The notes: a model not told the origin generated them from the letters alone. Shown: positions 17,529 to 26,590, counted from the first letter of the stretch. The stretch is DNA of 64,000 nt from Bradyrhizobium erythrophlei (GCF_900129505.1 NZ_LT670818.1:8155001-8219000), one strand, 5' to 3'. A program made the numbers and translations.

Positions 17529-18230
17529 TCCGACTGGCTTCACCGTGAGGCACACGGAGAGCAAACTAACCGCACGCGGCTTCCGCGCAGTGAGTAACTC
17601 TCCTTCGCCCCTCGACACAGCAATCTCCGGCGGCGCCTGTCGATAATGGTGTTTGCAGGCTCATCGCCAATCACCACGACCTCGCCATCTTCGAAAGCGC
17701 ACCAGAAGTCGGGGCCCTTTCCTCAGCCAGCATTACCCGGCTTCAACGGTCATACGACCCCGTCCGACTCCCGCCATGGCCGCCGCCTTTCGCGACGTTG
17801 AGGCCGCTACCCTCACCCTTGACGGGTCTCCCCCGATTACCCGAACCACCTTTCCGACGTGCCGTGCCCACTACCCCGGCGGATCGAGCGGGTGCGCGTG
17901 TCGATTGCTTCCCCGCTCATACAGCCTTCCCCAAATGGCAGGAGGGTCGGCATCCGCATTGTCACTTTCGAGGCCTGCTCAGGCTTCACTCACGTTACGG
18001 CCCGCCGGATTGCTCAACCGCCTAAAAGCGGCCTTTGTCACGAGGCTCCAGCCCTGCCGGTTACCCGGCCGAACCGCTCGTCAGCTACCAGATCAATCGA
18101 CAACTCTCTGGGTGGAATCTTCCTCCACTAGTGATCCGCGCCTTCGGGGCGCACTGCCAAAGACGGACGTAGATGGGTGCAAAATGTGGACACCATTACC
18201 ACACAGCCATCTGCGAAACCGTGCTGGTCT

Positions 18231-18467
18231 TCAATGGCCCGGTCCCGGTAGACCACTTGGCCTGGGCCAATCTGATCGCAGGTTGTTCGGGTTATTTGGA
18301 TCAACTAAGTCTTGTCTCAAAATGAAATCGCCCTTGGGGAAAACAATTGTCGGTGGAATTTTCCGAACATCGCTGATCGGCGTAGATTTCGTATCAGCGG
18401 TCTGCGCAAAAGCAATCGACGGGCCTGCCAAAGCACAAGCTACGATTAGCATCATTGCTCTATTCAT
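18231..18467 (-). CDS. Small secreted hypothetical protein
   Basis: 78 residues. The signal peptide (MNRAMMLIVACALAGPSIAF, cleavage near AFAQ-TA at 22-23) precedes a mature part with TIVFPKGDFILRQDLVDPNN and a Pro-rich end. The start at 18467 follows AGGATAGGGACA, a good site. Similar short periplasmic proteins with the FPKGDFxLRQDLVDPNNPNN stretch recur in Bradyrhizobium; function unknown. It lies just beyond the intron remnant and is transcribed toward it. Confidence 0.6.
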   Translation of the reverse strand: MNRAMMLIVACALAGPSIAFAQTADTKSTPISDVRKIPPTIVFPKGDFILRQDLVDPNNPNNLRSDWPRPSGLPGPGH

Positions 18468-18832
18468 TGTCCCTATCCTCGTACAAACCATTGAAGCATC
18501 TTGTCCCAGCACAGGCTAGCACATGTGAACAAAAGTTGCCACGTAGTTGAAGTCAGCTCAGGGTCAAACGCGGTCACTTTGCCCTTGCGCCGCTCACTTC
18601 CGGTCTTCCCCGGCGGTCGCTCCCATAACCACTTCAAAAACCGTTCATGGAGGACCGGCGGGCATTGCTTGATTGCCCTTCGGATCGAATACTGCAGCAT
18701 TATTCATAATGCATGCTTCTCCCCCTCGCTCAATCGATGTTCTATAATGGATATTGAAGGAGGCGGCTGCATCGGTCGGACCAGACAGTCGGTCGCCCAA
18801 AAAAGGTCTGTCGAATTCAAGAGAGGCGCAGC
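18468..18832. other. Intergenic region between the secreted protein and the FucU-like gene
   Basis: 365 bases. A fragment resembling the dispersed repeat (GGGTCAAACGCGGTCA) is near 18556-18580. An exact TATAAT hexamer at 18743-18748 could be the -10 element for the downstream gene, but the sequence 17 bases upstream is a poor -35. No gene seen. Confidence 0.35.
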
Positions 18833-19288
18833 ATGCTGAAGTCGATTGATCCAATGTTGAATGCGGACGTCCTTTACGCGTTGCGGGCGATGGGCCATGG
18901 CGACGACCTCGTCATCTGCGACGCGAATTTTCCTGCCGACGCGGTCGCCCGTCAGAGCGTGCTGGGGCGGCTGCTGCGGATCGATAACGTAACGGCCGGC
19001 CGGGCGGCCCGCGCGATCCTTTCAGTGCTGCCGCTGGATTCCTTTGTCGACAAGCCGGCTTTGCGGATGCAAATCGTCGGCGAACCCGACGAGGTCCCTG
19101 TGGTGCAGATCGAGGTGCAGCATGAGATCGACGCTGCGCAGGGCGGCCATTTGCCGATGGGCTCGATCGAGCGATTTGCCTTCTACGAACTTGCGAAGAA
19201 ATCCTATTGCGTGATCCAGACCGGCGAACGGCGCTTCTACGGCTGCTTCGTGTTCAAGAAGGGAGTGATTGGGCCCGACGCAGCCTAA
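18833..19288 (+). CDS. RbsD/FucU family sugar mutarotase (FucU-like)
   Basis: 151 residues. RbsD/FucU fold motifs: LNADVLYALRAMGHGDDLVICDANFP (His in GHGDD, Asp in DANFP), a central VPVVQIEVQHEID and the C-terminal SIERFAFYELAKKSYCVIQT with GERRFYGCFVFKKG. These enzymes interconvert sugar anomers; FucU acts on L-fucose and RbsD on ribose. The gene precedes a CUT1 importer and, beyond it, a lactonase and an aldose dehydrogenase acting on L-fucose-type sugars. That makes the fucose-type role the better choice. GAGAGG precedes the ATG. Confidence 0.85.
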   Translation: MLKSIDPMLNADVLYALRAMGHGDDLVICDANFPADAVARQSVLGRLLRIDNVTAGRAARAILSVLPLDSFVDKPALRMQIVGEPDEVPVVQIEVQHEIDAAQGGHLPMGSIERFAFYELAKKSYCVIQTGERRFYGCFVFKKGVIGPDAA

Positions 19289-19326
19289 CGCTACGGGATC
19301 AACAAGCGCCGCACGCCGATATTGCG

Positions 19327-19348
19327 GCGCGGCATGCGCGTGCCGCGC
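19327..19348 (+). terminator. GC-rich hairpin after the FucU-like gene
   Basis: GCGCGGCA and TGCCGCGC pair perfectly around TGCGCG, 38 bases after the stop. Nearby AGCGCCGC (19305) and GCGGCGCT can pair outside it and extend the structure. No T-run. It separates the mutarotase from the promoter of the importer genes. Confidence 0.4.
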
Positions 19349-19423
19349 GGCGCTCCTTCCCGCTGAGAATGATCTCCCGCCGCGAGAGTTCAATGCGCGG
19401 GTACCACGCTGCCCGCGGTTTCG

Positions 19424-19451
19424 TTGACATTGATCAAGGCTGTTGCATACT
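19424..19451 (+). promoter_or_regulatory. Candidate sigma-70 promoter for the importer operon
   Basis: TTGACA (19424-19429) is a perfect -35. CATACT (19446-19451) is an acceptable -10 at 16-base spacing. It lies about 140 bases before the binding-protein start, with no competing gene. Confidence 0.5.
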
Positions 19452-19589
19452 CGAACAGGCCTCTGTCACCACCTGTCCGGATGTCGCCAGTAAGAGCGGA
19501 GGACACATGAGTCCCCCGAAATTCTATCCGCTAGAATGATGGTGCTCAGGCAACCAAAACGCAGCATCAAGAAAACAAAGGGAGGTTTC

Positions 19590-21254
19590 GTGGTGAAACA
19601 GCAAGAGTACGATCAGCATCTGCGAATGCGACCGAACCGGCGTACGGTCCTCAAGGGAGTGGCCAGCGCGGCGGCCCTCGGTTCGGCCGGCGCTCTCGGC
19701 GCGTTTTCCGAGCGTGCGCTGGCACAAGATGATCTGCGTGCGCGGATCTTGCAGATTCCAGGCGTGGGCAAAGGCGCTCCAACCGACGCCGATTGGCAAA
19801 AGGTCGGCGAGCTTTGCCTCGGCCCGACCAAGGCGAACGTCAAGGAGGGCGAATTCAAGGGCGTCGAACTCTCCTTCATGGGATTGAACAACCAGAATCT
19901 ACACAATTTGCTGTTTCGCGGTTTCCTGAAACCGTGGGAGGCCTATACGGGTGCAAAAATTTCCTGGATCGACCTCGCTCAGGCTGATTACAATCCACGA
20001 CTGCAACAAGCGATCGCGACCGGCACGGTCGACTTCGACATCCTCGAAATGGGTGCTCCGTTCGAAGGCGATGTGTGCGGCAAGGGCCTGGCGTCGGAGA
20101 TGCCGGACTGGGTCAAGAAGCAGATCGATATCAATGATTATGTGGACTATTTGAAGCCGCCGGTCGGCACCTGGAACGGCAAGACCTACCGGGTCACCAT
20201 CGACGGCGACTGCCACAACTTCAATTACAGGACCGACGTTTTCTCCGACGCCAATCTGGCCAAGGCCTGGAAGGACGCTGGCAACCAGGGCGACTGGGGC
20301 GTGCCGAAAACCTGGCAGCAGGTCCAGGCCGTGACCAAGTTCCTCAAGGGCAAGAAATTCAAAGGCCAGAATGCGGTCGGCTACCTCGACGCGCCAAAAC
20401 CCTGGGGTGGGTTCGGCTTCTATTTCCTCGGCAGCCGCGCCACGGCTTACGCGAAGCATCCGGACGACAAGGCCTGGCTGTTCGATGTCGACACGATGAA
20501 GCCACGCATCAACAATCCGGCTTGGGTTCGCGCCATTCAGGACGTCATCGACGCGCTGCCGTTCGAGCCGGCCGATCAGCTGAACGCCGATCCGAACACC
20601 ACCGGCTTCCAGCAATTTTTGGCCGGCATCGGCTCGATGATCCCCTGGTGGGGCGATATCGGCCAGGTGGCGAAAGCGAGCGACACTTCCGTCGTCGGCG
20701 ACGTCGTAGGCTTCGACATCCTGCCCGGATCGGACGACGTCTACAATTCCAAGACGGGCAAATGGGAAAAGCTCGCAAGCGGTCCGAACCATGCACCCAA
20801 TTGTGCCTATCTCGGTTGGGGCATTTACGTCATGGCAAGAGTTGCCGGCGACGAACGCAAGCACAAGGCGGCGTGGAGCGCGGCCGCGCATGTCGGCGGC
20901 AAGGATCTGTCGCTCTGGACCGTGATGTATCCGTCTGGCTTCCAGGTTCACCGGACCAGCCATTCCAACATCGACGAATGGGTGGCCGCGGGCTACGACA
21001 AGAAATACATCACGTCTTATCTGAACTCGCAATTTGGCTCGTATAATCACCCGAACCGTGCCGTCGAGCCGCGCATTCCCGGTATTTTCCAGTACTACAG
21101 CATCGCGGAAGACGAGCTGACCAAGATCTTCGCCGGCCGGTACGACGCGCAGACCGGCGCCAATAACATCGCAGCCGCGTGGGAAAAGCTGACCGACCAA
21201 ATCGGCCGAGAGAAGCAGATCGCGCTCTACAAGGCGTCGCTCGGGACGGTGTAA
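19590..21254 (+). CDS. ABC transporter extracellular solute-binding protein (family 1), Tat-type signal
   Basis: 554 residues. A twin-arginine signal (RPNRRTVLKGVASAAALGSA, cleavage near ERALAQ-DD) exports the folded protein. The mature part is a large family-1 solute-binding protein with recognisable YTGAKISWIDLAQADYNPRL and WWGDIGQVAKASD. GTG at 19590 or 19593 follows GGGAGG; the in-frame ATG at 19536 lacks such a site. It should bind a sugar or polyol for the two permeases directly downstream. Its size (over 500 residues) is at the high end of the family. Confidence 0.85.
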   Translation: MVKQQEYDQHLRMRPNRRTVLKGVASAAALGSAGALGAFSERALAQDDLRARILQIPGVGKGAPTDADWQKVGELCLGPTKANVKEGEFKGVELSFMGLNNQNLHNLLFRGFLKPWEAYTGAKISWIDLAQADYNPRLQQAIATGTVDFDILEMGAPFEGDVCGKGLASEMPDWVKKQIDINDYVDYLKPPVGTWNGKTYRVTIDGDCHNFNYRTDVFSDANLAKAWKDAGNQGDWGVPKTWQQVQAVTKFLKGKKFKGQNAVGYLDAPKPWGGFGFYFLGSRATAYAKHPDDKAWLFDVDTMKPRINNPAWVRAIQDVIDALPFEPADQLNADPNTTGFQQFLAGIGSMIPWWGDIGQVAKASDTSVVGDVVGFDILPGSDDVYNSKTGKWEKLASGPNHAPNCAYLGWGIYVMARVAGDERKHKAAWSAAAHVGGKDLSLWTVMYPSGFQVHRTSHSNIDEWVAAGYDKKYITSYLNSQFGSYNHPNRAVEPRIPGIFQYYSIAEDELTKIFAGRYDAQTGANNIAAAWEKLTDQIGREKQIALYKASLGTV

Positions 21255-21367
21255 TTTCCCCTCCAGACCCGGTCCGGCGGATCAACGGGTCCTCGGCAGG
21301 CGCCGCTCGCGGCGCCAGCCGAGGCTTTCCCTGGCAACCGGGTCAAGGTCCAAATCGGCAGAGTGCG

Positions 21368-22492
21368 ATGTTGATGCAGAAATCATTACCGGTGGCGGAT
21401 CACGGGCACCACAAGCGCACATCGCAGCGGCTCCCTGTCAGCCGGAAGAACGCAGGACAAGTGCTTGTTGTCCTTGTCTCGCTGGGGTCCCTGCTCGTGC
21501 TCCTGATCCAGATTCTGCACGCGACCGGAACGATCACGGCGGGGTTCGCCGATTGGCGCCCGATCCTCTATGCCTATCTCATCTGGGCCATAGCGCTCGG
21601 TATCGGGCAAGTCGTGGTCCGCGGCGAACGCGGTCTGCGAGCGCTATTTCTGCTGCCAGCGATTTTGTTCACCGTTGCGGTGGTGATTTTTCCGACGCTG
21701 TTCGGGATCTACATTGCTTCGCTGGATTGGAACCTGAGCTCGTTTGAAGGTCCGCACTTCAACGGCCTCAACAATCTGATCGGATTGTTTAATGATAATT
21801 ACTACTGGAACGCGCTCGGCAACATGGTCTTCTACACGGTGGCGGTGCTTGGCGAGTATGCGGTTGCGTTTGGACTGGCTCTGTTGCTCAATGCCGAGAT
21901 TCGAGCGCGAAAATTCTTTCGCGTCGTTTTCCTGCTGCCCCTGATGCTCAGTCCCGTTGCCGTGAGCTGGATGATCGGCAAGTCACTGATGGAGTATCGC
22001 TTTGGCCCGGCGGCCACGCTGGCGCGCTATCTGGGATGGGACGATCCAGCGTTCTTCGCATCCCCTTGGATCGCGCGCTTGAGCATCGAGGCGATGGATG
22101 CCTGGGTTTCCATCCCCTTTATCATGATCATGTTGCTCGCCGGGCTGCAGGCGATGCCCAAGGAGGTGCTGGAAGCCGCCAAGGTTGACGGTGCGAGTGC
22201 GTGGCAGTCGTTCTGGCATGTGACGTTCCCTCTCATGTTGCCGGTGAGCGTCACCGTCCTCATCATCAGGATCATTTTCAAATTGAAGCTCGCCGACATC
22301 GTCATCAACGTGACGGCGGGAGGACCAGGCGGCGCCACCGACACGGTGTCGAGTTTCATTTACCGCGTCTACCGCGATCGATCGAATGTCGGATACGGCA
22401 CCGGGCTCGCGATGTTCTATCTTGTCATGATTATCGTCTTCCTCACGGTGTTGCTGCGCCTGTCTCATCGTTGGACGCAGAAAGTTGCATAA
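21368..22492 (+). CDS. CUT1-type ABC sugar permease (MalF/UgpA-like)
   Basis: 374 residues. Two extra N-terminal membrane segments precede the usual six (LFLLPAILFTVAVVIFPTLF and so on). The EAA loop, EAAKVDGASAWQSFWHVTFP, contacts the ATPase. The start at 21368 is the first good ATG after the binding-protein stop at 21254. Together with the next gene it forms the membrane channel. No ATP-binding subunit is encoded between 18.8 and 25.4 kb, so a shared ATPase must come from elsewhere. Confidence 0.9.
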   Translation: MLMQKSLPVADHGHHKRTSQRLPVSRKNAGQVLVVLVSLGSLLVLLIQILHATGTITAGFADWRPILYAYLIWAIALGIGQVVVRGERGLRALFLLPAILFTVAVVIFPTLFGIYIASLDWNLSSFEGPHFNGLNNLIGLFNDNYYWNALGNMVFYTVAVLGEYAVAFGLALLLNAEIRARKFFRVVFLLPLMLSPVAVSWMIGKSLMEYRFGPAATLARYLGWDDPAFFASPWIARLSIEAMDAWVSIPFIMIMLLAGLQAMPKEVLEAAKVDGASAWQSFWHVTFPLMLPVSVTVLIIRIIFKLKLADIVINVTAGGPGGATDTVSSFIYRVYRDRSNVGYGTGLAMFYLVMIIVFLTVLLRLSHRWTQKVA

Positions 22493-22531
22493 ACCCCGAG
22501 TCGAAACAGGTTTCCAAAGGGAGTTGCTCGC

Positions 22532-23458
22532 TTGGCCTTTTTCACTTCGGCGTCGCAGCCGGTCCGCAGGCATCACGCGGCGTCCCGGGCCACCAGGGTT
22601 CTGAGCCGCGTGCTGATCTACGGCGCACTGCTGTTCTGGGCGTTTGTCTGCCTCTTTCCGATCTATTGGACGGTCACGACCTCGTTCAAGTCGGCGCTCG
22701 ATGTGACGCAAGGTCACTTGATTCCCTGGCTGGACTTTCAGCCGGATTGGAAAGGCTGGCGTTCGCTCGGCCTGTCGCCGGATTCGATTCTCGGAACCTC
22801 CACCGCGCGCGCCGAGTTCGTGAGCCGGTTCGGAAACAGCATTATTACATCGGTCGGCGCATCTGTCTTGGCGCTGGTGCTCGGATCACTGGCGGCTTAC
22901 GGCTTGAGCCGCTTCCGCTACAAATTCGGATGGATGCGCAACGACGATATCCTGTTCTTCTTCATGTCGCAGTTGATCTTGCCGCCCGTCGTCCTGGCTT
23001 TGCCATTTCTGGTTCTCTACAAGGCACTGTCGCTGCTTGACACGCGGTTCGGCCTGATCCTGCTCTACACCTTGACCGTGCTTCCGATCGTCATCTGGAT
23101 CATGCGGGATCAATTCAACGCGATCCCGGTCGAACTCGACGAAGCCGCCTTCGTGGACGGCCTGTCGGTTTGGGGCTCCTTCTTTCGTATCATCTTGCCG
23201 CTCGCTATTCCCGGAATAGTCGCCGCATTCATTCTCTCGCTTGTATTGTGCTGGAACGAGTATTTCTTTGCGGCACTGCTGACGAGTACGGACGCGAAGA
23301 CCCTGCCCGTGATGGTGGCCAGCCAAACCGGCTCGCAAGGCATCAACTGGTGGTCGATGGCAGCGCTATCAACTGCGGCGATCGCTCCGCTCGTGATCGT
23401 TGGAATTTTCCTCGAGCGCTACATTGTCAGTGGTTTGACCACAGGCGCGGGCAAGTAG
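22532..23458 (+). CDS. CUT1-type ABC sugar permease (MalG/UgpE-like)
   Basis: 308 residues, six membrane segments. LFPIYWTVTTSFKS is the typical first periplasmic entry, and the EAA loop reads ELDEAAFVDGLSVWGSFFRI. Translation starts at TTG (22532), preceded by AAAGGGAG; no ATG in the first 25 codons fits. It is the last gene of this plus-strand operon and ends 13 bases before the convergent lactonase gene. Confidence 0.9.
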   Translation: MAFFTSASQPVRRHHAASRATRVLSRVLIYGALLFWAFVCLFPIYWTVTTSFKSALDVTQGHLIPWLDFQPDWKGWRSLGLSPDSILGTSTARAEFVSRFGNSIITSVGASVLALVLGSLAAYGLSRFRYKFGWMRNDDILFFFMSQLILPPVVLALPFLVLYKALSLLDTRFGLILLYTLTVLPIVIWIMRDQFNAIPVELDEAAFVDGLSVWGSFFRIILPLAIPGIVAAFILSLVLCWNEYFFAALLTSTDAKTLPVMVASQTGSQGINWWSMAALSTAAIAPLVIVGIFLERYIVSGLTTGAGK

Positions 23459-23471
23459 GGAGTTGGTCGCT

Positions 23472-24317
23472 TCAACATGTCCGTCGTCCTCGGCCTGAGA
23501 GATAGATGCGCGCCGCGTTGCCGCCGAAGACATCTGCCTTTTCCTGCTCTGACAGATCAGCCAGTAGCGCTTCCGCGGCAGCAAACCATTTTGCATAACC
23601 TCCCGCCAGATTGACCACTGGCCAGTCGCTTCCCCACACCATGCGTTGCGGCCCGAAGCAGGCGCGGACATGATCCACCGCCTGGCGCAGATCCGCGATC
23701 TGCCAGTCGGGTGCAGCCTCTGTCACCAGCCCCGACAGTTTGCAGACGATGTTGGGGTGTTGGGCAAGCAGCGCAATGTCGCGTTGCCATGTGGCAATCT
23801 CGCCGGTCGAAAGCCGCGGTTTGCCGCAATGATCGAGCACGAATTCCAGGTCAGGATGGCGGCTGATCACTCGCAACAATCTCGGCAAATGGCGCGGCAG
23901 CACCAGCGCGTCGAACACCAGGCCGCTACGGGCCATGGCCGCCAGCAGGGGCGCCAATGCCGGACCCAACAGCCAATCGTCATCGTCGATGTCCTGCACC
24001 ATCGGCCGCAGCCCCACTAGAAGATTCCGCGCTGCCAGCGCATCGATGCGCGCCACGCCATCGGCTGCGTCGAAATCCGTCCAGCCGACCACGCCGCGGA
24101 CCACTTCTGCGTTTTCCGCGATATCGAGCAGAAACATCGTCTCGGCCTCGGTCGGCGCGGCCTGCACCAAGATCGTCCCCTCGATGTGGGTCGCGGAGAG
24201 ATGCGGCGCCAAGTCCGATAGACAAAAGTCACGATAGATCGGCGCCAGATCGGGCGTCAGCCAGCCATAATCGCCCCGACCGAGAGTCCACAGATGATGA
24301 TGCCCATCGATCCGCAT
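23472..24317 (-). CDS. Amidohydrolase family lactonase (L-fucono-1,5-lactonase-like)
   Basis: 281 residues, COG3618-type amidohydrolase. Metal and catalytic motifs: MRIDGHHHLW (1-10), LEFVLDHCGKP and RMVWGSDWPV near the C-terminus, the set seen in L-fuconolactonase and 2-pyrone-4,6-dicarboxylate lactonase. Its ATG overlaps the stop of the upstream aldose dehydrogenase (ATGA), so the two are coupled. With FucU-like and dehydrogenase neighbours, hydrolysis of a 6-deoxyaldonolactone is the most likely reaction. The longer upstream reading overlaps the dehydrogenase and is rejected. Confidence 0.85.
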   Translation of the reverse strand: MRIDGHHHLWTLGRGDYGWLTPDLAPIYRDFCLSDLAPHLSATHIEGTILVQAAPTEAETMFLLDIAENAEVVRGVVGWTDFDAADGVARIDALAARNLLVGLRPMVQDIDDDDWLLGPALAPLLAAMARSGLVFDALVLPRHLPRLLRVISRHPDLEFVLDHCGKPRLSTGEIATWQRDIALLAQHPNIVCKLSGLVTEAAPDWQIADLRQAVDHVRACFGPQRMVWGSDWPVVNLAGGYAKWFAAAEALLADLSEQEKADVFGGNAARIYLSGRGRRTC

Positions 24318-25354
24318 CAGCCGGGCGCCGATGACGGAACCGGCGCATCCGCATCGAGCAGGTGCTGGGCCTTTAGATCGCTCCAAAGCTCAGACGGCAC
24401 TTGACTGGAGAGTGCGGCTACGTTGCGCTCAACCTCGTGCGGGCTTTGCGCTCCCAGCACAACGCTGACAACGGCTGGATGGCCCAAGGCAAATTGCAGC
24501 GCCGCGGTTGGCAAGGCAACGCCATGGGCATCACAGACGCGTTCGATATCTGCGACCTTTGCCAAGATCTGAGGCGGCGCATCCTGATAGTTATATTTGG
24601 CGCCATGAACTACGCCGGTTGCCAGAATGCCTGAATTAAAAACGCCGCCGAGCAATACACCTATACCCTGCCGCTCGGCCAGCGGCAGGAAGTGCGTCAG
24701 CGCCGGTTGCTCCAGCAGCGAATAGCGCCCGGCGAGCAGCATCGTGTCGAACGATCCGGCCTGCGCGAAACGCACGCACATCTCGGCCTCGTTCACGCCG
24801 ATCCCGATGCCGGCGACCACGCCCTCGGCGCGAAGCCGGTCGAGCGCCACATAGGCGCCAGCCATCGCTTCGCGAAACCGGTCCTCGATCGCATCGACTC
24901 CATGGGTCCAGACATCAACGTCGTGGATCAGCAGCAGGTCCAGCCGGTCGGTACCAAGCCGCAACAGCGACTGTTCCACCGAACGCATGGTACCGTCGTA
25001 AGAATAGTCGACCACGGCACAGTGCGGCTGCCCACCGACAAAGCCGGAACCGTTGCTGGGGCCGTGAAACGGGTCCATCCAGCGACCCACCTTGGTGCAG
25101 ACCACAATGTCCTGGCGCGGCACGCGCCTGATTGCCGTCCCGCAGCGATGTTCGGACAGGCCGCGCCCATAAAGCGGCGAAGTGTCGAGAAGGTTGATGC
25201 CGAGCTCAAATGCCCGCTCCACCGCGGCGATGGCCGTGCCGTCGTCCAAATGCGCGTAGAGATCACCCAGCGGCGCGGTTCCGCACCCGAGAGCCGAGAC
25301 CGAAAGTCCCGTCCGGCCAAGCACGCGGCGCGGCACTGCGGACACCGCAATCAT
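24317..25354 (-). CDS. Aldo/keto reductase, L-fucose/D-threo-aldose 1-dehydrogenase-like
   Basis: 345 residues, (beta/alpha)8 aldo-keto reductase. Catalytic tetrad: Asp57 and Tyr62 in LLDTSPLYGRG, Lys88 in VVCTKVGR and His144 in LLLIHDVD. The C-terminal ALGHPAVVSVVLGAQSPHEV binds NAD(P). The long loop after Lys88 (RWMDPFHGPSNGSG) is typical of the D-threo-aldose/L-fucose dehydrogenase and pyridoxal dehydrogenase branch. It would oxidise the sugar at C1 to the lactone that the next enzyme opens. Later pathway enzymes (dehydratase, aldolase) are not in the window. Confidence 0.85.
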   Translation of the reverse strand: MIAVSAVPRRVLGRTGLSVSALGCGTAPLGDLYAHLDDGTAIAAVERAFELGINLLDTSPLYGRGLSEHRCGTAIRRVPRQDIVVCTKVGRWMDPFHGPSNGSGFVGGQPHCAVVDYSYDGTMRSVEQSLLRLGTDRLDLLLIHDVDVWTHGVDAIEDRFREAMAGAYVALDRLRAEGVVAGIGIGVNEAEMCVRFAQAGSFDTMLLAGRYSLLEQPALTHFLPLAERQGIGVLLGGVFNSGILATGVVHGAKYNYQDAPPQILAKVADIERVCDAHGVALPTAALQFALGHPAVVSVVLGAQSPHEVERNVAALSSQVPSELWSDLKAQHLLDADAPVPSSAPG

Positions 25355-25760
25355 ATCGGACGAGTTCCTCCGGTCCGTTGTCCGGTCGCTCCCGTACTTG
25401 CTCTTTTGAGCTTGCCTGCCAAAAAACTATCTCCGTTGACTGTTACCCCAACGCAATCGCCAGCCGAAGGCACAGCCGTTGAGAGGTTGCTCTGGCGAGA
25501 TACCGATTTTGCCACCGATAACATCCGAAAGGAAGCGGATCCAGCGAAGTCCGCCGTTCAAGGAAATTGCGGGCGATGCGCTGCGTAAACCTGGTGCGCA
25601 AGCAGACTGGTGTCGGTCGCTGCATGTCCGCTTCGCGCCAACAGCGGCCGTTACGAAGCGGCGTGTAGCTGTCGAAATTGGTGTTCTTCCTGACCTGCGG
25701 CAAACTCCGTCCATTCAAAACGCAAGGGATGCATGTGGAAAACATTTGCCGGCCTGGGAG
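25355..25760. other. Intergenic region left of the island boundary
   Basis: 406 bases with no supported gene. A piece near 25625-25650 (CATGTCCGCTTCGCGCCAAC) resembles the dispersed repeat core. The promoter of the dehydrogenase-lactonase pair should lie close to 25360-25420. Confidence 0.4.
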
Positions 25761-25825
25761 GAAAAAGCTATGGAAATCAATAAGGCGGACGTGGCGGAAC
25801 TGGTAGACGCAAGGGACTTAAAATC
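25761..25825 (+). repeat. Left direct repeat: 5' half of tRNA-Leu plus leader (att-like)
   Basis: Bases 25785-25825 are identical over 41 positions to the first 41 bases of the tRNA-Leu(TAA) at 38810, through the anticodon loop. The 24 bases before them match the leader of that tRNA except for five changes. After 25825 the similarity ends and no 3' half, T-arm or CCA exists. This is what remains when an element recombines within the anticodon region of a tRNA gene. It defines the left end of a 13-kb segment. Confidence 0.75.
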
Positions 25826-26254
25826 TCCCGGCGCCACTGAAATTACTCATCTTTCCGATCTAACGCGGGCAGGCAATCCGCACGAAGCGGGTGGAGACCC
25901 GGCCGTATTGTCTAACACGCCGCCGCCTCTTCTCTCTCCGGAAACACACTTTCGCATCACTGCAGCTTAGTCGCCGTATAGTCGCTCGGCTGTCGATCGA
26001 GTTCAGGAGCAGCCCCGAAGCGTCGATGTACGACTGCAGCGAAGGGCGGACGGCGGGGTTGGACGGATCGCTTAGTCACGTGGGTTCGTACCTAATCCGC
26101 GGATCCGCATCTGCCAGTTCCTCGCGATCAAGGTCAGAACACGTTGTCTTCGAGAAGATGTATCCGACCTCCACCGCCCCCATACCAACCTCGCTTTTCA
26201 TCCGGGCAACAAGGTCCTTATCCTGAAGGTGATGCTCTTCGGTATCGAGGATCG
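25826..26254. other. Noncoding left margin of the island
   Basis: About 430 bases without a supported gene. Some plus-strand frames are open but have no ribosome binding sites or families. The end of the stretch runs into the broken hydrolase gene. Confidence 0.35.
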
Positions 26255-26590
26255 CTCGAAAGCTTTAACCGGCCGGGCGCGAAGGTCTCGGAAGGCTTGC
26301 GGCAGGACTATTGGCGGCAGGGACAGGCAACCGGAGTGCTCGCCGCCTATCACGCGATCGGTGCTTTCTCGGAAACTGATTTCCGCGACGACCTCAAGCA
26401 GATCACCGTCCCCGCGCTGGTGGTGCACGGCAGCGACGATCAGATCGTCCCGCTGGAGATCTCTGCGAAGTTGACCGCCAAGCTCATCCCGCAGGCCAAG
26501 CTCGTGGTTTACGACGGCGGGTCGCACGGCTTGCTGCATGTTGACAAGGACCGGCTGAACACCGATCTGCTGGCGTTCCTTCGCAGCTGA
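26255..26590 (+). pseudogene. Alpha/beta hydrolase (non-heme chloroperoxidase-like), C-terminal half
   Basis: The frame ends with FNRPGAKVSEGLRQDYWRQG, ITVPALVVHGSDDQIVP and YDGGSHGLLHVDKDRLN before TGA at 26588-26590. These are the acid and histidine regions of the esterase/chloroperoxidase branch. The N-terminal half with the oxyanion hole and GxSxG nucleophile is absent; sequence before about 26255 is unrelated. About 110 of an expected 275 residues remain, so the product cannot be active. Confidence 0.65.

Larger units (their letters stand above)
16853..18150 (-). mobile_element. Decayed group II intron sequence
   Basis: Read on the minus strand, this 1.3 kb has the feel of group II ribozyme RNA: GA-rich helices, GNRA loops, no sustained reading frame. 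A textbook domain-V-like hairpin lies at 17496-17528. A second hairpin with an 11-bp stem and GUGA loop lies at 16853-16878. Between them come further structured sequence and the first codons of a probable intron-encoded protein (16959). Two hairpins of 3'-end type in one stretch suggest two related remnants in tandem or a rearranged copy. The 18150 boundary is approximate. Plus-strand frames here are antisense artefacts. Confidence 0.5.

Noticed and set aside
17059..18519. Two long plus-strand hypothetical proteins
   Set aside because: They lie opposite structured group II intron RNA and have Pro/Ser/Arg-rich composition without ribosome sites, as is usual for such antisense readings.
25785..25870. 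Second tRNA-Leu gene
   Set aside because: Only the 5' half up to the anticodon loop matches; the variable arm, T-arm and acceptor 3' strand are absent, so it is listed as an att-like repeat.
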